Assembly: GCA_023614405.1 (NCBI GenBank)
Contig: CM042687.1
Coordinates: forward strand, 67,128,992 to 67,192,991
Length of the DNA stretch: 64,000 bases
Source of the DNA: Avena insularis
Taxonomy: Eukaryota; Streptophyta; Magnoliopsida; Poales; Poaceae
Direction: 5' to 3'
Part shown: one piece after another, positions 12,632 to 25,456 of the stretch
Layout of the letters: every line of letters begins with the position of its first letter
Numbering within the stretch: the stretch's first letter is position 1
Position numbers and translations under genes: made by a program
Notes under the pieces: generated by a model
The model's input: only the letters and a program-made list of their open reading frames with translations
The model's database searches: none
Told to the model about the DNA's origin: nothing

Positions 12632-12903
12632 TTCAGAAAAAGTTTCGGTATTTTGACCGGAGCTTATGGAATGTTCTAGAAGGGGCCACCAGTGGGCCCA
12701 CCACCCCGGGAGGGACCACATGGGTCAGAGGGATGCTGTAGGGGCTCATGGGATATCCGCACCAAGCCCTAGAGGCCCAACCGGCTAACCCCAAATAAAA
12801 GGGGCAAAACCCTAAAGAAGGAAAGTGGGTAACTTGGGGGGAGGGGGCAAGTATCCCCCCTCTCCCTATGTGCGTAGGCCCTAGTAGGGGAGGGCCTAGG
12901 GGC
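12632..12903. repeat. unassigned repeat-like fragment
   Basis: Contains GGTTCAGAAAAAGTTTCGG-type sequence just before it, then GGAATGTTCTAGAAGGGGCC and a G-rich run (GGGGGGAGGGGGC near 12836). It looks like leader sequence from a plant LTR element, but I cannot name the family. The minus-strand frame 12633-12917 is Gly/Pro-rich and has no recognisable domain. Confidence 0.3.
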
Positions 12904-15900
12904 TGTAAAGGTCCCAACCTGATAAGGTAGAGATCCCTGCATTTACAATGCTAGTCCCTAGATCAATAGCTAGCATCCACAGTTTAAGATGTAATATCAA
13001 GAAACAAAGGTCATAATACAACTTTATAACCAGGAATAAAATGATTCATTACATCTTACATAGCTCATTTGGCTATATCATCACAATGCAGCATAAATAT
13101 CTATATAGCATGGAGTCCTTCATGCTCAAAGTGCCACAGGCAATCATTTTGGTTGTAGACTTGTAATCTTAATCAACACACTTCACTAACATCAAACAAA
13201 CCTGCAACATAATAAGTTACAATCACAAGGGTCAATACATTTGAATTGTATTGGCAAGTTTTACTACTATGTGGGAATAAGTTGGAACCTATCAATATAT
13301 GCATATTTGGCTAAGTAGAGTTTAGGCTCATTTACAGAAAGCAACATGGTTTTATCCTTTATTTTCAAAATAGTTTTGATCTTTTAACAATCTTTGTGAA
13401 CTCCTTGGCAAACTCCAAGTGCTTCTAATCCCTTATTGACACCATCAAGTTTTACTTTGAGAAATTGGAATGTAGAGATCTTCCATAGCTTCAGGCCTTA
13501 GTTGCTCAGAGTTGTCCGTAACCGGGGACACGGCTAAGTACTTCGAATTTGATCTTCTATAGAAGTTGTACACTTTACCCACATGACACAATCTCGTCTT
13601 GACGCCACCAGTGGCCGCTGGATAAGTACACACCAGATGGAGTACCGGCAAATCGAGAATGTGAAAAATTCTTTCCATAGAAGTCCTCCCAATACATTAT
13701 GCCAGCACAACTACCAGGCACCAATGTAATGATATAATTCCAATACACAATTCTAGTTAACCTGAATAGGTGCCAATGCAAGGGTCTTCCACTATGTAAT
13801 TGACTAAGCCAGAGCCCATTTAGCATGTTGCTATACACGGAAGCCACTATACGAGTAACATGTTAAATCTCTAAGTCCCTGGGTGGTTTTCTTCTATTGC
13901 ACACACGAAATAGATAGCCATGTATATATGATTCCCTTTGTTGCCACCTTATCCACAACTGAGTATCCACATTCAACCCAGGTGATTCATTGAGTACCTG
14001 TTTTATTATATAAAACATATATTTTTCCAACACTTCATATAATCATAACATGGTATTCCACCCCAAATCTATAGCAGGGCTAAGCATACTACAACTATGA
14101 TGTTTCCACTAAGGAAGATATAAAGGATATCCTAATAGGACATAGAATAACATAGTAACATAGTAGATCTATCATGCATACTACAAAAATTCCACTAAGT
14201 GTATTGAAAATAATAGGACATGGATGATAGTAACACTTGCCTTTTTAGTAGAAAATATAGGTTCACTCCTTGATCTTGCAATGGTCACACTCCTTAGGGT
14301 TCACTACAATTCAATCAAGAAAGCACATATTCAAACTAGCATTTCAAACAATTCACCACATAAAATAAAGAAAATAGGACAATGCATGCAAGCATGCAAA
14401 AGATTATTTTATTTGGAAAGGTGGTTTCTAGTAGGCTATAAACATTTTAAAACACCTAAAGGTCATTTATAAATGTGGCAAAATCATTTGAAACCAAGTT
14501 AGTGAAAATGGGCCATTTAAACCATTTTTGTTTTGCTAGAAATGATTTTATTAAAGGAATAATTTCTAGTGTTAGCCAAATATGTTTTTAAACACAAATG
14601 TTAGTGTTTATGGTCAAACTGTTTTAAAACAAATCCATTTACAAAAGTTTTCACTCTAAAATCTTTTTTAAATAATAGCAACATTTTGTTTTATTAAAAA
14701 TGCTTTTATTCAAAGGATAAATTTTCTAGTGTTAATCAAGTATATTTTCTAAACCCAAAAGTTTGTGTTTCTAGTCAGTAGGTTCAAAAAATCATTTGCA
14801 CAAGATTTTACTCAAAATCACTTTTAGAATAATTTCTATACTCCAAATATGCCTAGAAATGTTTCTACAAAAACAACTAATTTTCTAGAGGAAAAACACT
14901 AAACTAAGGGCATGGTTGCAAAGTTCACATTTTTGTGAATCTAGTGATATAACATTTGTAAATTTTGGACGTATAGATTAAAATTTATGGAATTTACAAA
15001 TTCAAACAACTAATAGATTCTTTTCCTATTTTAATTCCTGAGTATGGCCACGTGTCAAGTTATTACTGGAACATACCGATTCGCATGGATCGATCAGTAC
15101 AGACCGTTGGATTTAAGTGGGATCGTACGGTATAGATCTAGCATACCCCTTTGTTGTGAATCTATCGCATCCCTACGATCTGGATCTGACGGCTGACAGA
15201 ACGGTGACCTAAGATGGGCGGCACTAGCAACGGTGGACGGCGGCGGCGCGCTCGGGCGGTGACGTTGCCGGTGAAATAGGAAGCGAGGGAGGAAGAGGAG
15301 TGGCTCACCGTGTTCGCAGGAGAGTGGAGAAGCTCAACGTGGTCGCAGGAGAGCAGGGGGTGCACGATGCTGCTGGCGATTGCTCGCTGGAGTCGTTGTC
15401 GGCATTGGGTGCGTCCTGTTGTCGACGGGGGTGAAGCTACAAGGCACGGGAAAATGAGGCACAAGGTCCGTTAGACGCACGAGAGAGAGGAGAGCACATG
15501 AGCATCAACCAGAGAGGAGGGGGCGCTCAGGTCTCACCGTGTGGAGTCGCCAGAGTCGAGGCAGACAGCGGCGGTGTTCTGTCGAGCTCGTTGTCGATGC
15601 TCTGGGGCACGCGCAGGAAAAAGGGGCACGATAGTAGATGCGCCAGATGCTGGCAAGAAAGATAGTGGAAGCTAGGGGCAGTGGGGGTGGTCATGCTCGC
15701 TAGAATCGATCGGGAAGCTCGTCGGAGCAGTGATGGTGCGTGAAGCAATTCGTGCATCCTAGGGACAGAGAGGGAGTGGTGTCTAGGGGAAAGAGAGAGG
15801 GGACGATGGAGTTTAAGAGGGTATGGATGCTGGCGAGTATTGATCGCGGCATTGACGTGAATTGATGCGCGGAGTAACGACCAGAAACAGCCAGAGGAAT

Positions 15901-17493
15901 GAGGGGAACGGTCGCGGGGTTGAAGACGAGATGACCTGGCAGTGGGGTCGCCAAGTCAGTGAGGTGAGGGTTACGCGTGGGGTCTCGCGTTCAGTGACTG
16001 AGCGGGTGCAGGTGTGGGTGAGAAAAGAAACGGTTTGGGAGAGAGAGATGGGCTCCTGCTGGGCTAGTTGGGCCTGCTTTCTTGGGCTAGGGTTTCTGGG
16101 CTGCCCTCTCTTTTTTTCTCTGTTTTCTTTTTCTTTTTCTGATTTCATTTTCTGTTTATTTATGTAATTAAATAATCCATTTTGGAATATTTTATTTTAT
16201 TCTTTTATGGTTTATTATTTATTTAAAATAGACATTTTTTCTTTATTTAAATAAGGTTTAAATATGTTTTCAAACTTCTTTTGAATTCCAATTTTTGCCA
16301 AACCTTTTTCAGTAGTTTTGTATTTATTCATTAGTGCAAATAATTCACTTTGAATTATTGAAAATATTTTAATATGATTTAATGTTCATTTAAATTGGGC
16401 ATTTGTCTTTATTCAAATAAAATAAAATATGGTTTTAAACCCATATAAATTTTATTCAAATAATTCTTTTTAAGTTAATTAAATAACTTTTTAATCCACT
16501 TTGGCAAATTCCAATTTATTTTTCCCATGATTTATTTAATCCTTTATATTAGGGATTTTTGTCTTTATTCAAATAGAATTGAATTTGGTTAATGCCATAT
16601 AATTTTATTTGAATACTCTTTATCCTTTTATTTTATTTGGATTATCTTTATTCCATTTGCTTATGGATTTAATTCATGTTTTAAATTGTCTTCTAAATAA
16701 TTTTCTTGGAATTTATTATTTAGTTTAGGCAATTTTTCTTTATTCAAATAAAATTGGATATTATTCAATCCTTGTGATTTTATTTAAATAATATTTTACT
16801 TCTTTTTATTATTCAATAACTTTCATTTGTTTATGGATTAGTCCAAGATTTAATTTGGCTTTTAAATATTCCTTATTTATTTATTTATTTATTTATTTAT
16901 TTGCCTTATAAAATCCATATCTTTTATTTACAAATCCAAAATTGGTGATTCCAATTTCTAGAATTTTATTTTAATATTTATTTATCTTTTTAAATCCTTT
17001 AAGGATTAATTTGTTCACAATTTGGTATGGGTTTTAGTTAGGAGCTTTATTAGCTTTGGAAATTATTTCATTTTAACTTAGTAACTTCATAAGTTTTTAT
17101 CCATGGCTCAAAATTTAATGAAACCAATTTCTATGGTTTTACAATATTTTATTTATCATTCTTGATCATTTAAAAATGTTTGTTGATGAATTTTTATATG
17201 GATCAAATCCATAGTCTTAGGGAGATCTTGGAAATGATTTTCTTCCATTAGGGTTTTGGGGTTTTGGTTTAACTTTTCCCAAGTGTATAAATTTCAAGAT
17301 ACATTCATTGATGAATGCATTTCACTTGATTGAAATTTTGTTGGGTTCCCTTTTTATTCAAATTTTTTCAAGATGGGTTTTGATGTTTCCTATTAGAAGC
17401 AAAAAGTTTCTTTTCACCCTAAATTTCAACATTTAATTCTTTTGTTTATTTATTTTTCACATTTCAAAATTTGGAAAATTTTGGGATGTGACA
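12904..17493 (-). mobile_element. Tekay-like 3' LTR on the minus strand, about 4.6 kb
   Basis: On the minus strand it begins TGTCACATCCCAAAATTTTCC at 17493 and ends in the family signature GATCTAGGGACTAGCATTG with terminal TTTACA at 12904. It is preceded by a polypurine tract and a CTCGGGACGAGATTT motif, so it is a 3' LTR. The order is AT-rich U3 (16160-17490, with long runs of TTTATTTATTT near 16875), GC-rich leader (15160-16100), and AT-rich remainder. The frames in 15162-16167, open on both strands, fall in the GC-rich leader and carry no domain. Its outer flank at 12899-12903 is GGGGC; the partner flank is not identifiable. Confidence 0.75.
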
Positions 17494-17530
17494 GGCTACC
17501 ACCCTTAAAAAAAATCTCGTCCCGAGATTT
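17494..17530 (-). other. polypurine tract and pol-end motif
   Basis: On the minus strand, TCTCGGGACGAGATTT is followed by TTTTTAAGGGTGGTAGCC and then the LTR start TGTCACATCCC. The intact element has the same arrangement at 46790-46823 (CTCAGGACGAGATTT, AAGGGGGGAAGG, TGTAACATCCC). A second copy of CTACCACCCTTAAAA lies at about 17576, a local duplication. Confidence 0.7.
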
Positions 17531-19699
17531 GGAAATGCTAGAAAGAATAGGTTGGGTTTTAGAATAACTTGGGTGCTACCACCCTTAAAAGGAAATTTTG
17601 TAGGGTTGTATTGATGGTTCACCTGACTATGGGTTCAATAAATTGACATCCAAACATGGGATCCTTATGTGACTCAACTATGCAACCCTACATCAAATAG
17701 ATAAGACTTTGACCCAACCAAATATTTTACTAGCTTCTATTGCCAAAACTATGGATACATATATATACTCTCCTTATGTTCTCAAGACAGATCTTTCAAC
17801 TACTCTTATCTTTAGGTTTTCCAAAAACCTCTATTAAAACCTTTTCATCTAAATCTTGGTAGAGATACCAAGATGGTACTTATCTTACTTCAAAGCAAAA
17901 CCCCTTTCAACATACACATCCTTACCTCAAGATAGGCTTGATGGTAACCCTAGTACTAGTTGGATAAGTAATATGATGAATTTCCTTGATCTGCTGGTTG
18001 CTGAATTGCCTTGATTTGTTGTCTGATGAATTGCCTTGATCTGCTGATTGCCTTGTTTGCTTAGGAACTAGAGTGTGCTAATCTAGTAGCTCATCCCTTA
18101 GGACCCAATCCTTGTTTGTGATCATCAATATCAAGCAAGGATCCAAGTCTAGATCTATCCTAAGCCACTAAGGTAACCACCTCCTCTCATGCTCAGATCA
18201 ATCCAAGGATAATCCCTCTGGATGGTTTCCAACTCAGTGGAGACCCAATCTAAGCATGAACCCTATCTACTTAGTTAGTACCTCAACCTCATATCCTTGA
18301 TCATGAGTTTGGAACCTAGCATCCTCTCAAAAGCTGCTACACTTGCACTCTAGTTAAAATCTCCAAAACTGCCAAGATGGCTAAGTCTGGAATTCCTTAT
18401 CAAGATTCAATCTTTAGAGCTCTACCTATTCCAACCTATGTGCATTCTTGAAAATGGATTTGAACCATATTGTAGTACATTAGTAGTACTACCAAGGCCC
18501 ACTCTTGCCCTTCGATAAGCCTTCTTAATTCCCACTCATCCATGATGGTTTTGTAGTTAAGATAATAATCTTTTCTGCAAATCTTATCATCTTGCCTACT
18601 TTGGCAGAATCTCACATCTATATGCCACCTCCCCTTGACCAACTCCTTGCTAGGTTATGATATACTAACCATGGACTATCAACTCCCACTTTACTTGTTT
18701 CCATTGGAGCCTTGTGCTTCTTAAACCCACATGGTTTAGGAGGCTAACTGATGTGTCTGTTATGGCAGCCTGATTTTCAACGAAGTTTGCCATCACTCCA
18801 AAACCACCTCAAATCCAACCAAGCCCAACTCTTGCTTCCATGATAATATACGTGACATGGTATATCCATCCATATACCCCTTGTATCCAAGTGAGCTCTG
18901 AGCTCCCTAATCCAACCCTGATTAGATGGCATCAACCCTAGATCCTCCCTTATCTAGTTTTCACCCTTTTTACCACTTTCGTACAAAACCAAGGTTGACC
19001 TTGATGCCTACATCAAGTATACACATATACCTTGGATATAATCATCCCCAAATAATTTCCACAATTATTTGGATTACTAAACTATTTTATTTCCTTCCAT
19101 TACCAATATCTTAAGACCCTTGTCTATAAAGGCAAGTTTGTTTTTCTCCAAATAACTTTGCCAACTCAATGCATAGTTGAGTTCTCCATCTCATACCCCA
19201 TCTTTGCAACTCAAAATAAATATTTTTGAGATTCTTCATTATTTCTTTTTGCCATTTTTCTTAAAAGGCAGAAACAAGAAATAATTCCCCAAAAAAAAAA
19301 TTTCCACCTCAATAAATCCCAATAAAATTCTCCAATGTGTGCTATGGTATTTAGGACCATACCACATCAAAAACCAAGCTTTCCCAATACAAAAATATCA
19401 TCTTAGCTTCCATAATCTATTTATGCACTTTTTAAATAAGTGCATTTGAATGGGATTACAATCATTAGAAAAATCCCATTTAAATCTTGGAGAGATTAAT
19501 TGAGCTACTCCACCCACCCATACCATTTCCACACCTTGCTCAATGCAACTTTTGCAACTTCCTTCACAAGCCTCAAAATGATCAACATTTTGCAAATCAA
19601 GCAAACTTGATTCAAATCAAACCCAAACCAGCTCCAATCTTCTCCAGTACTTCTCCCTAACCTCATCACTCTCCCCTGGTCGACCAGCACTGTAGCAAG
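17531..19699. repeat. decayed LTR-retroelement sequence, no gene seen
   Basis: AT-rich, unique-looking sequence next to the polypurine tract of the minus element. It should hold the 3' end of that element's pol, but I could not recognise pol motifs in any frame; the longest frame is 68 codons (18436-18642, minus). The left boundary of the plus-strand LTR that ends at 23420 must lie in or near this stretch. Confidence 0.4.
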
Positions 19700-22600
19700 C
19701 CCCACCCCCATGTCCCACATGGTTATTTAAGGAGGGAGACAAAGGTCATGTCTTGTCCAAAGCAATATTTACAAATTTGCAACAGCACCCCACCTCCCTT
19801 CTCTATCCCCTAGCCCGACCAGGCCCCTCTCTCACCTCCCCACCACCTCCCTTGCCCAATAACTAGCCAGCACCACTCCTCCATGCTCAACATGGACATA
19901 GTCGACCCAACACCCTACCCCTTCGGTTTATAAGGCTAGTAGCCACCCCAGAGCCTCTCTCCTCCCTCATTTGCCCCCTTCCACTCCCACTCACCTCCCC
20001 AGCACCTTCCTTTCCCTCTCCCTGCTCTACCTGGCTCAAGAGAAAGGAAGCTTGGAGCTTCGGCCTCCACACAAAAATCGAGCACCACACCCCCCCTCTC
20101 CCTCGCTGCATGTCCCTCTGCAGTACTCCCCTCCTCCTCCTCTATCTAACCCTGGCCATATCTTTGACATGCAGGCACCACAGGTACAACACCGACGAAC
20201 TTCGGCGAGCTTCTCCTCGGCCACCCTCACCCGGACCTCCTCCTGGCGTCAAACCACCCCGTGCCGCCCCTCCCTCGGCTCGCCGGCGTGTACCGCGTCA
20301 CCCTGGACCATCCCCGGCTCCCCTCCGCCCTAAGGTAAGGCCCCTCCAACCTCCACCCATCCTTTCTAGGGTTTCCTCATGGCGAGCTCGGGCTTGCGGG
20401 GGGAGAAGGCCGTGCGCCGTTAATCCTTCCCAGATTGAACGGCCAGGCCTTCCCCGTACCCCTTCAGTTGTGGGCCATTGACGACCGGGCCTGGCCGCGC
20501 GGTAGAGTGCTCCCTGCCGCTGGCTGCGCTCACACTGCGGTGGGCCGATTTCCCCCTGCGCGACCCATTCCCCCTCCAAATCTGGCCCAATGACCCCTAG
20601 CCCCTTTTTCTTTTCTTTAAAATATTAGATCTGGGATTAGTACTTGGTTTTCATCCTAAACAAAATAGTAAAACCCCATATTTTGGCTAGATCTAAATTT
20701 CCACCCAAGCATACATATGTTCTCTAACATGCAGACAAAGTCTTGCAATAACTAGATGATTAAAATAAATATGAAAAACCTCATACTAAGACGTATCCAC
20801 TGCACTAAACAATTTCTCCAGAAAATTCTACCAATCCAAATGGGATATATCCAACTGGTATTGAAAGGTATATGCCATACCTTTCATATCCCACTGGCCT
20901 CACCTTAGTTTGCTTCCTAGTTTGCCCTTGGCAGAAATAACAAAAACATAGCCTTTCTGACTTTAGGAAATTCTCTAGGCCAAACCAAATGAGGTTTTGA
21001 CCTAATTCCATCTCTCAGATAACACCTATGTCCGTACCTTCTGGAACTCAGTAGCTCATATTTTTATGAGCCTCTGTTAAATTTTAGTGAATTAAGCTCT
21101 TCTGTGCAGGGGTTAATCACTATTAAATTCACTAAAGTATCTCTGTAACTCTAAAAAGGTTGATTCCAATTTTTTAGGAAAGGTATTTTCATCACCTAAC
21201 ATGTGTCCTTGGAACCAACTAAAAAGCTTCTATAAAATAATTCTAATGAAAAAGAAAAATCCCATCCAGTACTAACTTTGAGAATTTCTCAAGGGTATTA
21301 TGGTATTTTTTTGAGGAGATTCAAACTCCTATTTATTCAATCCATCAAATACTACCTTTTAACCCAAGGAAATAATTTTTGGAACTCCAGAGAAATTCTG
21401 GTGAATTATTTCCTAAAACTAGGGTTTTATCCACTATAAAAAGCACTATAAATCAAGGGAAATTGATAAAATAGTGAAACCACTTTTTTTGGCTTCATTT
21501 TATCAATACCTATCTGATGGTATCATTTTTATACAATTTTATCATACAAATCAATCCCTTGGTCAAAAACCCCTCCCTTAGGTAGTTCTTAGACTCTAAA
21601 TCCAAAGGCATATTTTCCCTAATGCCTCCAAATATTCTTCCAATCCAATCCCATCAAACCCCCAATATCTTACTGATGTATATCAAGTATCCATCCTTTA
21701 CTTGATGTATGGTTTGATGCTTGTATGCCTTGTATTGATTGTGCGTTGTTTGTTTACATGTATGCTCAATAACGGCGATAGTTGCGATTGTGTGACGCCA
21801 AGAAGAAGGAAGGATCGTGTTTCTCTTATTATTATTGTACTTGGTATTCTGGTTATCTAACTCCATCAAGGGACATCTCGCTGGTCACAGGCAAGCCACC
21901 ATTCCTGAACTCCTGTATTTACCTACTCCTGATTATCAACTGTTTTATATCTCGTTTATAAATTGCATGATCAAAGACATGTCTTGCATTCAAATAAACA
22001 GACATGAGTAACTTGGCCCCTCCAAGTAATGATTGAGTGTATCTTGGACACCTACCCTATTTACACCTACTTTTACCCCTTAGAACGAGGCTAAGATGAT
22101 TAGCATCTTACCTCTTGGAACCCACGGACTTCCAAAGATAAAACCATTTTGGGATCTTACCCTACTACAAAGTTTTCAAAATAAAACCCTTGGAAAGAGG
22201 CACCCTTTCCAAGTGGAAGTTTTACTAAAAGAAGATATGAGGTGGATGAAGAGAAAGTTAAGTAAGAGAAAGGAAGGGATGTTCTAAGCCAATGTCCGGA
22301 ACAATTTATCCGTGCAACCACATTACCCCAGACGCTGGGGCTTAGCTCATAGTTTGTGATATTTAGCCGGGGCTGCTCTTACTCGCTAAATGGGAGAAAT
22401 CCCCTAAAATCCTGGCTACCTGTAGGGTAAGGCACTGGTGCAATAATTGGGTCTCTCGCAGACAGTATGCTTTTAGGTAGTACGGATGGAAGATTGTCAC
22501 TATTGCTACCGGTCAGACCTCGGTCTGGAGGTAGGGGTCAGTATGGATGGAAGGACCAGGGTCGTAGTACCCCATACTCGTACCGGAGAGATAACCCAAA

Positions 22601-23420
22601 AGGAAAAGTCGTCGTTGCTAGGGATGGACAAATGAAAAGCGTAAGTTTGATTATCCGAGCCCCTGTCTACCGTGAGTAGCAGGCCGTGGTTTTATCCCGA
22701 CGGATGTATTGATTCTTGTTGGTAAAGTGCACAAACTCTGTAGAGTCTAATCTATTCGAATAGCCGTGTCCACGGACAAGGACGGTTGGAATGGCAAGTG
22801 CTAGGAGGACCCTTCGGATAAGTTGAGATGAACTAAAGCAAGTGACTTGGTCACGAGGAAAGATAAAGAATAAGTTGGTTTTGACCAGAGATGGTCTTTA
22901 AGGTTCTAACACGGGTTTTACAACAAAACTACTTTCAAAATATTTTTAACAAGGATGTGGAGATGTTCGGATTTCCAAAAAGGAGGCATATTTTATAAAA
23001 ACTCTTTTTCAACAAAGATATAGAGATGCCAATGTAAGGTCTTTCAAAAGCAACCGTAGTGTAGAGCTCTCTCGCCACAGCCAGATATGCATTATCTTAT
23101 TACCTTGTCTCGGTGGTTTGCGAGTACATTCAAAGTACTCACCGGCATTGTCCCTGTCTATTTACTTGGCCAGATTGCAGATGTTAAAAAGGAGCTAGGC
23201 CGTCTTTCAATCGATTACTGTAGGTTAAGGAACGGGCTCTACGCTGAAGACTTCCACTATTTATGTTGTAATCGCTGTAATGGCCATCTTGTAAGTTTGT
23301 ACTCGATATTGTATGGATGATGTAATGATACTAGTCGGTTATGCTCATGGCTCACTGATCATGGGAACGTGAATTGTATGCATAACGGGTATTCTCGGAC
23401 CATAAATTCGGGGTGCCACA
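19700..23420 (+). mobile_element. Tekay-like LTR, plus strand (left edge uncertain)
   Basis: Ends TTCGGGGTGCCACA at 23420. Three words tie it to the LTR of the intact element: TTCGAATAGCCGTGTCC (22757) against TTCGAATAGCCGCGTCC (40352); TGCGAGTAC followed by an AAGTACTCA-type word (23108) against 40616; and CCCGACGGATGTATTGATT against TCCTGACGGATGTATC. A TATAA (19929-19933), a CT-rich leader, and the splice-donor-like AAG-GTAAGG at 20332-20340 follow the same plan as the other LTRs here. The frames at 19971-20579 lie in the leader and have no domain. The U3 start was not found. Confidence 0.6.
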
Positions 23421-23736
23421 CTATGCATTTATTGCTACTCCATGAGGGACAAGCTGAATGCCACTATGTTATTTTTTCTATATGTGAAACAAACAAACGT
23501 CTTTCAACGCATTGTTATTCATGATCTTTGTTTATATCCTTTCATGTTGCATGCATAGTTACTTTGTCTTACTGTTCAAACTTGTTCTTTCATGCTCTTG
23601 TTTAGAGTACTTTGATCCCAGCTTTCAATAATTGCAAATGGTTTGATCTTGATTTTGATGGTGGATGTCACCTCAAAAATTATTCTTTTATCACTTACCT
23701 ACTCGAGGACGAGCAGGAGTTAAGCTTGGGGATGCT
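23421..23736 (+). mobile_element. Athila-like 3' UTR fragment
   Basis: Nearly the same as 57790-58110: CTCCATGAGGGACAAGCTGA, then GTTATTCATGATCTTTG, GATCCCAGCTTTCAAT, and CTACTCGAGGACGAGCAGG before the LTR. It is non-coding sequence between pol and the 3' LTR. Its left edge is cut at 23421 by the end of the preceding LTR. Confidence 0.75.
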
Positions 23737-24120
23737 TGATACGTCAAACGTATCTATAATTTGATGTTCCATGCTTGTTTAGTATCTACTTTGTTTTTCT
23801 TTGTCTACACTTTGAGGTATTTTTATGTGTTTTCTGGGACTAACCTATTAACAAGATGCCACAGTGCCAGTTGCCTGTTTTCTGTTGTTTTTGTTTCCAG
23901 AAAAGTCAAAAAATAAATATTCTCGGAATTGGACATGACAAAAGCCAAAGTCAATATTTCACCGAGGAGAACATGAAGCCAGAAGACGAGACTAAGGAGG
24001 GCCTCGAGGGGCCCACACCCCCTGCCCACGCGTCCAGGCCTAGCTCGCGCCTGGGGGGGTGCGGCCGCCTCGGGCACCCCCTCGGCCTCCCCCTTTGCCT
24101 AAAAGATATTAGACCTCTAG
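23737..24120 (+). mobile_element. Athila-like 3' LTR fragment
   Basis: Starts TGATACGTCAAACGTATC after a purine-rich tract (TTAAGCTTGGGGATGC). The first 380 bases parallel 58111 onward, including AACCTATTAACAAGATGCC. It loses the match near the sequence CCCTTTGCCTAAAAGATA and joins unrelated sequence, so the LTR is truncated. The exact break is uncertain by tens of bases. Confidence 0.65.
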
Positions 24121-24670
24121 AAAATCTTTGGAACAGAAAGGCTTTTCACTAAAAACACAAGCTACTGTAGTAAATCCTTCAAAAAGCTCAATTTTCCAAA
24201 AAGAACTCAAAAAAATCAATAAGAAGCAAATGCAAATAATGGCAGAAATCTGTCAAAACATACCAGCAGGTAGAAACCGATTTTTTCGAACATCTTCTGT
24301 TGCTCAAATCAAAAAGTGTTGAACTAACTAAAGTTATCTAACATACTGGGGGATTTATTCGTAAATTTTGAGCTCAATCCGAGTTACATAGACTCCTCAC
24401 GAATTTTTATGGTGGAGGACAGAAATCTGTTTCTGGACAGCAACTCCCCAAATCTTACTTCCCTCTCATTAGAGATCATTTTTGGCACAAAAAGCAAACA
24501 AAAAGGATAAGGAGAGGTCATTACTGAATTAATAACTTCAAAGACTCAAGGAAACTCTTGGGTTATCTCCCAACAAGTACTTTTCTTTAACGCCTTTAAG
24601 TTAGGCACAAGAAGCAAGAAGAATCAAGTATTTTCAAATGAAGAATTGAGATCAATACTTGCAAAGTCTT
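24121..24670 (-). mobile_element. internal non-coding part of the minus Athila-like element
   Basis: Lies 3' (minus sense) of the gag-like frame. It contains TTGGGTTATCTCCCAACAAG (24561), a word I associate with non-coding internal DNA of grass Athila-type elements. Three imperfect copies of CAGAAATCTGT-like sequence occur (about 24243 and 24420). The plus-strand frame 24128-24322 has no recognisable domain. Confidence 0.5.
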
Positions 24671-25235
24671 CAACTATGAAAGGTATCTCATCCAAATGGG
24701 TTTTGAGGATCCTTTATCATCTATCTTTGGTTTACTACTTTCATCAAAAGGATTTTCAGGAACAATCCAATCAAAATTCTTTTCAAAGGCCTCATGCATC
24801 CCAACAAGCTTAAAGGGTATGGGTATCTTGAATTCATCTCTAGGATTTGTTTTATCTGAAGTACCCACAACATCTACACATGAGCCTAGCATATTGAAAT
24901 GCTCAAAGACCTTTTTGGCTTCCCTAGCAACATCATGAAACTCTTTGAGTAAAGTTTCAAGAATAAAATCTCTCTTTTCAGCATTCCTTTCTTCTTTTAG
25001 TTTTAAGAACAAAATTTGCATCATGGGGTTAAGGCTAACAAACCTAGCCTCCAACATATGAACTAAAGAAGCTAAAGCAATTTCATAATTAGGAGCAAGC
25101 TCTGCTATAGATTTATCCTTAATATCCTCATGCTTGCTAACATAATTAAAGAATTCTTCAATATTATCTTTCCCAATTATGGAGCCACTACCTATAGAAA
25201 GGTTCTGCAGGTGAACTTGGGGAGTAACATGGTGA
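24671..25235 (-). CDS. gag-like ORF of a short Athila-like element
   Basis: A minus-strand frame open for about 185 codons, continuing upstream of the ATG at 25057 without a stop as far as about 25235. The product is mostly helical and charged: an acidic start (GKDNIEEFF), a middle rich in Lys/Glu (LKLKEERNAEKRD), a stretch EFHDVAREAKKVFEH, and an acidic C-terminus. There is no zinc knuckle, protease, RT or integrase. Lying between a good primer site and non-coding sequence, it resembles the reduced coding content of a non-autonomous retrotransposon. The start codon is uncertain; no upstream ATG is in frame. I do not recognise its function beyond a Gag-like position. Confidence 0.5.
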
Positions 25236-25429
25236 GATAGAACGAGGTGGTAAATAGAGTAGGAACTAATTTTTTTGTGTTTTTAAATAAAGCAAGCAAA
25301 CCAAACTAGACTATTTTTTTGGGCTTTTTGAAAAGAGGCAAATAAAACCAAGCAAAAGAAACAAAGCAAACTAAAAACAAAGTAAAGAGAAAGGAAGTGG
25401 ATGACTCCCCTAGTGAGTACGTCCTTAGC

Positions 25430-25449
25430 CTCCTCGGCAACGGCGCCAG
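25430..25449 (-). other. primer binding site, tRNA-Asp type
   Basis: On the minus strand: TGGCGCCGTTGCCGAGGAGG, matching the 3' end of tRNA-Asp over its first 14 bases. It lies 7 bases inside the LTR end at 25457. It is better preserved than the one at 1297. Confidence 0.85.
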
Positions 25450-25456
25450 AAAACTT

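Noticed and set aside
15162..16167. Cluster of ORFs on both strands
   Set aside because: GC-rich leader of the minus LTR 12904-17493; overlapping frames and no domain.
16860..16905. ATTT microsatellite as a regulatory element
   Set aside because: Simple TTTA slippage within an AT-rich U3; nothing further supports a function.
19971..20579. Possible gene with TATA box, leader and a donor site
   Set aside because: The architecture equals that of the other LTR promoters in the window and the 3' end is a Tekay-like LTR end; no protein family recognised.
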